Positions 11,547 to 22,300 of a stretch of DNA of 64,000 nt are shown piece after piece. How positions within the stretch are numbered: position 1 is the stretch's first letter; every line of letters starts with the position of its first letter. The notes below the pieces were generated by a model. It was not told the DNA's origin. It was given only the letters and a program-made list of their open reading frames with translations, and ran no database searches. The stretch covers positions 1 through 64,000 of the forward strand of contig JAANDG010000350.1 of NCBI GenBank assembly GCA_036852015.1. Reading direction: 5' to 3'. The position numbers were made by a program, and so were the translations under genes. Source of the stretch: Pelodera strongyloides. Taxonomy: Eukaryota > Nematoda > Chromadorea > Rhabditida > Rhabditidae.

Positions 11547-11717
11547 TTAAAGCGAAATGCTAGCCCCTTTGGAAAATTTGCATATGATAAGCAAATCCTA
11601 TGTATCCTATGCTAATTTTGCGCGATCGTCCACGGCAATCGCGCAAAATTAGCATAGGATACATAGGATTTGCTTATCATACGCAAATTTTCCAAAGAGG
11701 CTGGCATTTCGCTTTAA
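11547..11717. mobile_element. 171-bp near-perfect hairpin MITE, family D (copy 1)
   Basis: Bounded by TTAA; the two arms of about 80 bp are nearly perfect inverted copies (AAAGCGAAATGCTAGCC to GGCTGGCATTTCGCTTT) around a short centre, GATCGTCCACGGCA. Two more copies of exactly the same length are at 23516-23686 and 32990-33160. Confidence 0.9.
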
Positions 11718-11730
11718 AATAACCAAAGTG

Positions 11731-11914
11731 TTAAAGCGAAATACCGGCCGGTTTTTGAAACACATCGTGGACAGCTGAATTCGTACGTATTTATGCAAAG
11801 TTGCTCGAATTTAACTCGATTTTTTTATTCGAATTTATGTTAATTTGCATAACCTGCGTAAGAAAGGCAGCTGTCCACGATGCATTTCAAAAACCGGCTT
11901 GTATTTCGCTTTAA
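11731..11914. mobile_element. MITE family A
   Basis: TTAAAGCGAAATACCGGCCG to TATTTCGCTTTAA, only 13 bp from the family-D hairpin. The two arms share CAGCTG and GTCCACGATG segments. Confidence 0.85.
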
Positions 11915-12539
11915 AGCCTCATAGGATGTGGAAATGTATAGTTTGCTACTAATTTTTGTGTTGTAGGTAATTGTCCTGAAGATGGGGTAACCCGAAACGT
12001 CGACAATAAATGGTACAAAACATGTTGTCTTGATTGGGATAACAAGCTCTACACACCATTCAAACATTATAAAGAGGGCATTAATTAGCTAACCTCGGAA
12101 CCATGGTCAATGACGCTCACGACGCGCGTGACGTTTCTTCTTGCCTTGATGCCTTCTGGATACGCCGCTGTCGAAAACTGGGTGTCAAAAAGTAGACGTA
12201 CATCGAAAAGTCGATAGGTCGACTAGTCGACGTCGACGGTATTGAGCATCATCTTCGAAAACTCGTTCAGGTAGACTGATGAGAACTAAATAAGTAAGTT
12301 TTGGTTCAAAAATTAGATTTCGTTCATTTTAGAATTTCACATTTAATAGTATCCAACATTAAAAACTGTAAATGATTATACTTCGGGTATATACTGGAAA
12401 ATGATTTACAACTTATTAGCGGAAAAATTCCTCGGCATAGTGACGTCAACCTTTGCATGGACATTGTTGAGAATCAACATGCAATGGACTACATCTGGAT
12501 CTCAATAGGAAAGTTAAATTACAAATCTACTCAAATACA

Positions 12540-14560
12540 ATAGTAGTTGAACAAATGCACTGAAATAACGACCGTCTCTGTTTTGCCTGTTACTCAAAAT
12601 ATTCACTTCGCAAGCTCACAGTTGGTAGGATTCCTACGCGTATTGGTGGACACAATTTTAATCGTAACATCTTTTCTACATTGTCCCACACGTGAGGACT
12701 ATCATGTTCGAGTTCTTGGTGGGTTAAAAAATTTGCAGACAAAAATGAGAGTTATAAATTGCCTTGCGATATGTACACACTACTGGAGATGTATAGTTTT
12801 ACTCATAAATTGGGTATTAAAATAATAGAACATCTCGAAATACAACAATAGTAGTAGAAAAGGTAGTTTACTTTTAAAGGGATATGCACGACACACTTTT
12901 GACGCAGAAAATTGGTCAACCGGAAACACTTTAAGTCCACACTTTAAGGCTACTTATAATGTTTCAGATCCGCATAAAGCTACTGTCTGTCACAAACTCT
13001 TAGCTTAAGCACATTGTCAATTTTTTTCCCTCTCAGCCAACGCCTCTATATTTCGTCTATCTTTTGCGCCGTTCTCACACCAGTCCCTCCTCCTACTAAT
13101 TCAATTCTCCATAATGCTACACGTTTTCTGTAATAATCACCAATCAATGAGCCAATTCTAGGATGAATCGCGTAGTTACTACAATCACTCTAAGTATCAT
13201 TGATACATCACCATAGTATCCGCTCCTTTTTCACTAGTTTAACGAGTTGAAGATTATTTGAGATACACCTGGGAGTACATTGAGATTAGGTAACTCCATA
13301 ACTCTCAGATTTGGAAGGCATCGTACTGACACGCTCCCAATACACCCGCAAACTTTTTCTTGACGATGCTGTGAAGGAAGCTTAAGCAGCGTGACACAAT
13401 AACTAAGCTATCAATCTCAATCTGCAGTTGCGACTTGTTGCCGTGTCGGCTGAGATTGGTCCAGTAAATGTACTACTCGTACAGACACCGGTGAGGTTCT
13501 ACAGCCGTCGCCCAGTACCTGGTCCAAAGTGAGGGGCACAGTGCGGCTCACCAACCAGGCGCCTCTCTTCGGCATTTACGTCTGCGGCGATTAAGCTAAT
13601 CCAGAATTTAGTCTGGTAGCCTTATTCGAATTTTTTGCAAAGCGAGAACTAAAACTAGGGACAACAAAGCTGCAGATTGAGCTTGACAGCTTAGTTATTG
13701 TGTCACGCTGATTACTCTTCCTTCACATCATTATCATGAAAAAGTTTGCTGATGTATTGGGAGTTGTCAGTACGTTGTCTTCCTAACCTGAGAGTTATAG
13801 TGTTACGGTTACCTAATCTGAACGTACGCCCAGGTGCAGCTCAAATAAACATCAACTCGTTAAGCTGGTAAAAATGGAGCCGATGCTATGGTGATGCATC
13901 AATGATACCTAGAATGATTGAAATAACTACGCGATTCTCCCTAAAATAGGGTCATTGATTGGCGAATACCACAGAAAATTGGTAGCATTATGGAAATTTC
14001 AACATATAGGAGAGTGTGAGAGAACGTCGCAGAAGATTGAGAAAACATGGAGGCGTCGGTTGAGAGGGAAACAACTTGATGAAGTACTCAAGTTAAGATT
14101 GCGCCAGATAGTAGCTTGTTGAGGAACTGAAACATTATAAGTAGCCTTGAAGAAAGGACTTAAATTGTTCCCGGTTGACCAATTTACTGCGCCAGAAAGT
14201 GTATCTTGCATATGCCTGTAATCTTTACAGTAAACTACCTTTTCTACCACTATTGTGTTTCGAGATGTTAAATAATTTCACTACGCAATTTAAAAGTTCA
14301 ACTATACATCATCAGTACTGTGTGTATATATGCAGGGCAATTGACAACCCCCATTTTGTCTGCAAGTTTTTAACATCACTAAGAAGTCGCATATGATAGT
14401 CCTCACGTGTGGGATAATGTAGAAAAGTTGTTACGATTAATGATGTTTCCACCAATACGCTTAGGAATCCTACTAACATTGAGCTAGCACAGTGGTTATA
14501 TTTTGAGTTACAGGAAAACCAGAGAAAATCTGTAAGTGAAATGTATTATGTCAGGGCATT
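12540..14560. repeat. About 2-kb diverged foldback (inverted repeat)
   Basis: Two arms of about 0.9 kb are inverted copies around a centre near 13549. Corresponding segments pair with constant coordinate sum (about 27,098): TCTGCAG 13421-13427 with 13670-13676; TATTGGTGG 12641-12649 with the inverted copy at 14449-14457; GGTCAACCGG with CCGGTTGACC; CGTGAGGACTATCAT with its inverse near 14395. Many mismatches and small indels separate the arms, so it is old. The centre (about 13430-13665) is unpaired and GC-richer. No ORF of note. It could be a foldback transposon or an inverted duplication. Confidence 0.8.
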
Positions 14561-17263
14561 TTTACAACTACTACTGTCTTTGAACGGCTTTGCAATTAAA
14601 TTAATACCACATTACTTGCTTTACTCTAGAAATTTACTGGTAGGTTGCGTGACTCATCTGTCACTTCGAATAGCCTTTTACATTCGTTCAAATTTAAATT
14701 GTTCATAGGGATTTTCATCTTATTAATACATACGAATGCTGAATGTGTGGCTGCTGTAAAATTTTCTTGTTATTTTCTTGTAATAACGCGCAGAATACCT
14801 ATCCCTTGTAACGCTACGAGAGGAAATTCAGGCTAATTTTTAAAACCGTAGTTTAAAAAAAAGATGTCGGTTTCACGGTTTTTTAGTTTTCAATGAATCT
14901 GGAATTCGCCGGCAACCGGAAACTTCATTTATCTACAGAAACAGATATACAGAACATTATACATACAACTGGTATCAATATGTCGATTTTCCAACAGTAC
15001 CGTAACCTAATTGTAAGCATTACAATATTTGATGACCATACCCGATTGCAAGCATTACTCAATTACCGCAGTCTAATTGAAGGCAAAGGTAACTTATCTT
15101 GTGGCGGCGGAGTCCGTGGGTATGCCTTCAATGTTGGTGATTCCGTTCCGTCGATTCCTTCCCTGCCTCATTGTGTTCTTATGTTCCCTCTTTGTTTCTC
15201 TGTCTCCTTGGTATACATTCCCAGAGTATTGCGATAACCCCATCTGAAAGCGGTTTTCTTACCAATCAATGGAAACCTGAGAACAATCGGTAAAGACGGC
15301 GTGCAACCTGTGTGGAAAATGCGAACTTTAAAGCGGTGTAACAGCCGGTTTTTAAAACGTATAACGCTGTATTCGCATTTGTAGGGTATGCCTGCGCGAG
15401 GACACGCGGTTTTTTATTCTATTTAATTCGTTTACATGCTGCACACGGAAATGATTATACCCCAGGGGGGGGGGGTTATAAATTAGTATGCTACATTATT
15501 CGTAACAAACAAGTAATTGAAGAAAACAAGAAATTACAGAAACAAAAGAAAACATACCAGTCCACGATGAAGGACGAGCTGCAGACATGGAACGTAGACT
15601 GATTCAAAATTTGCATTTGATTATTTTTCGCCAAATACGCGCATTCTAATTTCAATTAGAATGCGAGACATATGCTAATTTTCGCGGATTTCAGTTCGGT
15701 TGCGAGTAAAGCTAAATACTCACGCGCGATCAAAAGTACGTTTCAGCGCATATACATAGGCAACCGAGCTGATGCAAAAGTCATTGAATTGGAATGGGCA
15801 TGGGAATAATATCAAGATGATTTTCGATGTAAGATGATTTTCGATGTAAATGACTCATTCGAATTCGATCCGAATTCGATTCGAATTCGATTCGAATTCG
15901 ATTCGAATTCGAATCTAATGTTTCGAGTTATATCAAACAAAATGTCGGAAACAGATAGAAAAAAGGATGATCTGAATATTGCATTTTTTACAAGGTTTAC
16001 AAGAAAATAGGAGCCGAATTAGAGTCAAATTCTAATTTGCATAAGGTCATAGAAGCGAAATTTTGTATGACAAGTAAAACAGAAGTTTAGCCTCGACATG
16101 TTATTGAAATGGAATGATAGAATTTCAGAAAACGTCTGAGAGTGATTTGAATGGGTGGAAATGTCTAGAAAGGAAAAAAACGGGGAATTATTTGATAGAA
16201 GATGGGAATGAAGATGGGATTTTCAAGTTTGTCCGCTTTAAAACTTTCATAAAGCAACGATAAACACATGCAATTGGTGAATTCAATTATATTCTAATGG
16301 GGTTTGCAAGTATTATGGCCATTACGAGGGGACAATGTTAACACACAATTATTTACACTTTTGGAAGATCAATTGTAGATGTGATTGTGAGAGGCATTCA
16401 TTCATTACTTGTATGCAGACTGCAGACTATGCAGACTGCAGACTACAGACTACAGACTATGGGCCTCTTGTCTTGAACAGTCTTACACCTTTTTAAAGGG
16501 AATATGTAGGCCCTTTTTGAAGTTAAGCTGTATTAAATGTTCCCCATTAAGGAAAGAATAACAAAGTTGTCTACAGTTACCCAATTAAAAGAAAATGAAT
16601 TACAAAGTTCGCCTTTTCCATAGTAAACGTGTTTACTGAAATCCTGGCTTACCCGCCAGTGCCAATGGAGCAAATTTCAACTTTGAATGCGGATAAATAG
16701 CAAGATTCAATATGCAGGGAATGCAAATTCGAATTTACATATTCAGTCGTCTATTTAATACATGTCTGGTATGGAAACACCAGTTTGTGTTTTTTTTTTT
16801 CTGCGCATTTTGACTGCATACATAATCCCTTTAACCGTTTAACCGATCAAAAACGCCTTGATTCGTATAAAACGCCTGCACGTACTTCAGAAATAAAACG
16901 TTTATATAAGTAAACTTCCAACTTCCAACCTTACAAGCTGAATATTAGCAAACCAACAATAAAGAAAAATTATGTAGAGAAATTATGTACATCTTTTGAA
17001 TGAAGTTCACAAGAAGAAGTTGAAAATGAGATCAAAACTGGCTAGTATTTGAAAAACATCTTTTTTTTTATAAAAAATAATAGAAACCCAGTGATAAATA
17101 TGTACCCATATTATGTATTTTAGTTAATTTAATATAAGCAACTTTCGTTAAAGATGTCACATGTATAACTTATATATGTACTTTTAGGGTTGGTAGTGCT
17201 ACGGCAACGTATAGGACATTAAATACAAAGCTACAATATTATAAAAGTATTTAAATAAATTAT
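14561..17263. other. Intergenic, repeats only
   Basis: Nothing gene-like. A family-E style MITE end (TTAAAGCGGTGTAACAGCC) begins at 15328 without a clear partner. A direct tandem repeat of GAATTCGATTC lies at about 15858-15915, and a GCAGACTAC-type tandem repeat at about 16411-16461. A poly-G run is at 15465-15475. Confidence 0.5.
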
Positions 17264-19335
17264 TTAATCATCGAATTGAATCGGTTCGTTCAGTGTTTGC
17301 ATAACTTCTTCTTGCACGAACGTAGGCACTGCACTGAGATTTGCTGAAAATGAATTAATTATGTAAACCTTGCATCTGCTACATATTACCCAAAATATGT
17401 GGGTCAACCAATTATCGAACTTAAAGGGAAAATACCAGCCGGTTTTTGAAACGCATCGTGGACACCTGCATCTTTGCGTATTTACTCATATGCTAAGCTA
17501 CTCGAATTTAGCTCGATTTTTTATTCTAATTTATGCTCATTTGCGTAAGCTGCATAAAAATGCCGATGTACTATATATGTTTCAAAAACCGACCGGTATT
17601 TCGCTCTAAAACCACATTCAAAATGAAAACAAAATGAATTCACACCAAAACACAACAAACTTCATACGCACAAAGTAAAACTAAAGTCATTATCAAAAAA
17701 ACTAAAGTGTTAGCAACCAAAATAGAAAACAAAAAAAGAAAACTCAACCCAAAGTGGTAGTGACGTAGAAAGCAGAAAACACACTCTACTTACCGTATAC
17801 CTTGTTCTGGCAAGTTGCTTCACTATCTGGACCAAGTACAAGGTATACGGTAGCTTTTGGTGTTACTGCCGAAGTTGTTCAGCTGGAGACTGACTCTTTA
17901 GGTACCGACGGAGACCTCGTTGGATTTGAAGGCGTCTATTATCGATTTGAATTATATTCACTATTCGGTCATAGATTTCCTCCCGGGCACGAAGACCCCA
18001 TAAGAAGTCATTGTGGTTGAAGTCACGCAATTTCCTGCAATTAGGAAGCTATTAATAATAATAAATATATTCTTAAAGCTGTATTGTACCCACCTTTCGA
18101 AATTTGCATATGGACATATGGTACGAATTTCCTAAGTATCCTATGAGTAAGTCGGGTAGATGCGCCGCATGAGGCAACCCGCCCCTCTGTGTGTAACCCG
18201 GAGCTAGGGACAATCAGTATTGGTTGCGTGAAAAAGTGTGCGTGTAGCTCAACCGGTGAGTTCTTGCTAGCCATGCAAGTGACGCGGGTTCGAATCTGCT
18301 CCACGCCAAGTTTTTTCACAATAGACCAGATTGTTGCCTAGGAGCCATGAGGGCTAAGTGGGGGCCGAACCGGGTCCCAAGAGTTGTTGGGAATGGTACA
18401 CAGTGGATTATGTCTGTGGGACCAGGCACTCTTGGGGAGAGGGTAGTAAGTCGGGTAGATGCGCCGCATGAGGCAACCCGCCCCTCTGTGTGTAACCCGG
18501 AGCTAGGGACAATCAGTATTGGTTGCGTGAAAAAGCGTGCGTCTAGCTCAACCGGTGAGTGCTTGCTAGCCATGCAAGTGACGCGGGTTCGAATCTGCTC
18601 CACGCCAAGTTTTTTCACAATAGACCAGATTGTTGCCTAGGAGCCATGAGGGCTAAGTTATGCAAACTTTTGGTGCCCATCCGAAGCATCCGGCACCAAA
18701 TTTAAATAGGGATACAGAGGATATGCGTTTCATATGCAAATTTCCCAAAGTAGGTACAATACTGCTTTAACATTTTCCATTATTCGTGTGGTTTTCTTGC
18801 GCGAGCGAACAAATTCCCAGCGCGAAGATACATCGAGGTTTTCAATAATATTGATAGAGTGGTTATAGTCAAAAAGGTAGAACGGTGAAGAATTACTAGC
18901 GAGATAAACTAAAGCCTTGTCCCGCGCGTCATGATAAAACAATCATAAAAAAAAATTAAAATCCTTTTACGCTTCTAGAGCGTGCACCTTTATTCAAGGG
19001 TGTAAATACAGATTCAATGTTTGCTTATGACATGTTCCGCAGAGGTCCTGAGCAGTAGGCGACGAGTTCCAGATGACAAATTGCTCGACGTTTTCGGGCT
19101 AGGGCCAGAACGTACTTTCTTTATTTGGAATTTAAAGAGAACTTACTTTCTTAATTTGATCGCTTTTCCCATTTGTGGAATAATAAACGATTGTACTCCT
19201 TTTGTAGTGGCAAGCCAATCGGCGTCAGAGTAGAATAGATACGTCGGTGTCGTAATATTATTCAAGGTGTACTCACGTGGGCGGGGCTAGAAATAAATGT
19301 TTCAATTTAAGTTGCGTTGAGAGAGAGAGGGAGAA

Positions 19336-19388
<53 letters not shown>

Positions 19389-22300
19389 AGCAGAGAGAGA
19401 TCTGGCTAACATCCAACCTGGCCGTATATCTTCAAATTCGCCTCATATCCGTAGTCAAACGGCTGCATTCTGTGCGCTCGCTCCATTTGTGCATAATGAA
19501 TAATGTTCTTCCATGATGTACCGGCCGGGTTGTGCGCCAGGTAGATGCCGATCCGAGTCTAAAATATGACTTTACAATGTGTGTTCCACCCCTGTGGCCC
19601 ACATGCTGCGCATGTGTCGCATGTATTACCGGCGTACCTTTGGCAAACATGTGGCGCAACTATGGCTCACATGTGGCACACTTGGGGCACTCCTGCCGTG
19701 CCACTTGAAAAAAGAGGGCCACGGCTGCGCCAGGTGTTGTGCCACTTTAAAAAAGAGGGCCACGGCTGCGCCAGGTGTTGACGCGTGCCAAACCATAGAG
19801 AATGGAAACCAACCACTAACCTTATTGAACTGGTCGCTGTCCGGTCCAGAAACTTGATAGATGAAGTTCTCACAAAGTGGATTATTCATTTTCTGATCAC
19901 ATAAAACATCGGTTAGGAATCGAGTGAATATATTATTCGCCAGAAATTCGTTGTCACCGATCATCTTGTAGAACAGCTGAAATTATTATCTTATTTATGT
20001 GGTCAGTAATAATCTTTGTTTTGAAAAATAAGTCTCATCGCGTAACCACCTAAAACATTGCGGAGATATGCAGTACGGAATCGTACTTACGACACAACTT
20101 ATTGTCATTCACTCTACCGCCAAACTCGTTGAGGACGTGGAATTTTCATGAAATATCAACCACCGAGGTTAAAATAAATGGTGTTGGTTAGAATTACTTT
20201 GAAACTCACATTAAACTGTTCGTACATATCGCCAAGGTTGTGGAAGAGTCCCTTGACGCCGGTCATTCTAGCCACTGGCGCTAGTGCGAAGAATTTGCGG
20301 ATCTAAATAAGAAAGACTAATTATAATATTTTATTGATGAAACTGACCATATCTCAAAAGATAACCATAAGACAGCATAGTATGATGTTGCTTACGTACT
20401 GACAACGCATGGTTTTGCACTGGAATACTATATCTTTGACTCATCGTACGGATCCCAGCCTATATGCTGTTCCGATGTAAGAATTAATTATTCTCGTACT
20501 TTTAGAATGACTGGCACTCGCAAGTCCAACCGCTTACTTCTCTTATTCTTGGGGTCCGCGGTTAGCAGAGTGTAGGACTAGTTCAATACCTTATCACCTT
20601 ATCTTGCTTCGCCATGCTTTAGTATGTCATGGTTGGAGTTGGATCATAAAATTGAATTCTTCAAAAAAGTTTATCTAACCTTCTTTGCAAACGGCGGATC
20701 ATCGCTGAGTTTCGCCAGCATTGTGAGCGTTCCCTGCGAATGTCCGACATAATAAAGGTAGTCTTGTTTTGTTGCGTTCAAGACGCCATTTACCATGGCG
20801 TCGAGATCGAAACGAGCCATCTCCTCCCAGCTAGAAAAAGGTAATTTTAGAGCGAGTTCCATGTATATTATGCTGGCTTGGCGGATACTCGGATAATGAT
20901 ATACCAACTTTAAAATATGACCAGAAGAAAATTATGAGAAACTGCCGAAAACCAGAAGAAATACTACATACGTTTTAAAGGGTCAGGCCCATTTCAAAGG
21001 ACCCCTATTTTTGATGATTCTATCTGATTCTCCATGTCAAATATAGTAGGATGCAATATTTTTCTAATTTTGAAGCTCAAAATACACACACTATTCAGCA
21101 ATTTACCGTGGGCAGTCATACCCAACTATCTATCGCAGTTGGCACGCCCATTCACGCTCATTGGCCAATATCACAATTGCCACGCCCAATAGAGCATATT
21201 GCCCAATTAGCGCGAAGGGGCGGCACAACTGCGATAAATAGTTGGGTATGAATGGCAATGGCAAATTGCTGAATACTGCCTGAATTTTGCACTTGAGAAT
21301 AAGAACAATATCGTATCCTACTATATTTGACATGCAGAATCAGATGGAATCATCAAAAATAGGGGTCATTTGAAATGGGCCTGACCCTTTAACAGAAAAC
21401 AAGGCAAGAACACAATCACTGCATTTTACCCCAGTATTGTGAATAAAGGAAGAGGTCGTGGGTTCGACCCCCACTCGTCCAATACCCCAATTTTTCGTTC
21501 ATGCAATCAAACTAAACTTTGGCCTGACCAGCCTTGAGAGGTCTTGCCTTCATTTAATCAATTCTTTCCGGTTATGCACACCTAGCTGGTATTGTGGTTT
21601 ATAACCCCCCAGGCAGTTGTGGTGCTATGCGCCCACTGTGTGTTGCGGCGAGCGATAAGTCGCTAGCAAGAACGAAATTTGGGTGTGGGTGGCGGTAGTG
21701 TAGTGGTTAGCATACTGGACCGGTAATCCAGAGGTCGTGGGTTCGACCCCCACTCGTCCAATACCCCAATTTTTCGTTCATGCAATCAAACTAAACTTTG
21801 GCCTGACCAGCCTTGAGAGGTCTTGCCTTCATTTAATAAACTGTTTAAATTACCTGAACTTCCAAAAGTTAGAATCTTTCGAATCCATTCGTAAATGCCC
21901 TTTCGAGTAGGTATTTCCTCGCATGTTACCCAACCAAACATCAAAACCTGCATCGGCGAAAACGAATCCTAAAATAAGTTGAAAAGGAAGCTATTAATAT
22001 TTATTTATAAACAAAGGTGATTCCGATTTCTCTGTAACGATTACTATGAATTCCACCAAAGTGAATGTGCCACATAATGTCAGCATGCCCAGACCCAGAG
22101 ATACAGTTTAAGTATCTACCCTAATTGTAAGTTATATTTAAAGCGAAATAACGGCCGGTTCATGAAAATGCATGTCAACTAACTACGCCGACATGAATAA
22201 TATATATCTGAGCAGTATTGTCATAAAAAATCGGCCCTAATTTGACCCCACTCTGCATAAATACATAAGAATGCAGGTGTCCAAAGATCCGTTTCAAAAT

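Larger units (their letters stand above)
18073..18770. mobile_element. TTAA-bounded palindromic MITE interrupted by SINEs
   Basis: Left end TTAAAGCTGTATTGTACCCA and right end the inverse TAGGTACAATACTGCTTTAA, both followed inward by AAATTTGCATATG. The host MITE is split by the pair of tRNA-derived repeats at 18146-18658. Lies in an intron of the lipase. Confidence 0.7.

Noticed and set aside
14893..15237. 114-codon plus-strand open frame as a gene
   Set aside because: No splice context, no recognisable domain and no signal peptide; composition is not different from neighbouring non-coding DNA.
17863..17865. Lipase ending at TAA 17863 as the only model
   Set aside because: The downstream exons 17794-17865 and 17264-17343 join in phase, have a very strong GTAAGT donor and a TTTTCAG acceptor, and give a sensible tail. 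The short form is kept only as a possible isoform.
18235..18310. Possible functional tRNA genes in the repeated segment (two copies)
   Set aside because: A and B boxes and the anticodon stem are present, but the T stem does not pair and position 33 is not T; the sequence is embedded in a longer repeated unit, so it is a SINE.
21690..21765. tRNA-Thr(GGT) gene
   Set aside because: Internal stems are good, but the acceptor stem does not close, position 33 is C and the same tail recurs 279 bp away, as in a SINE.
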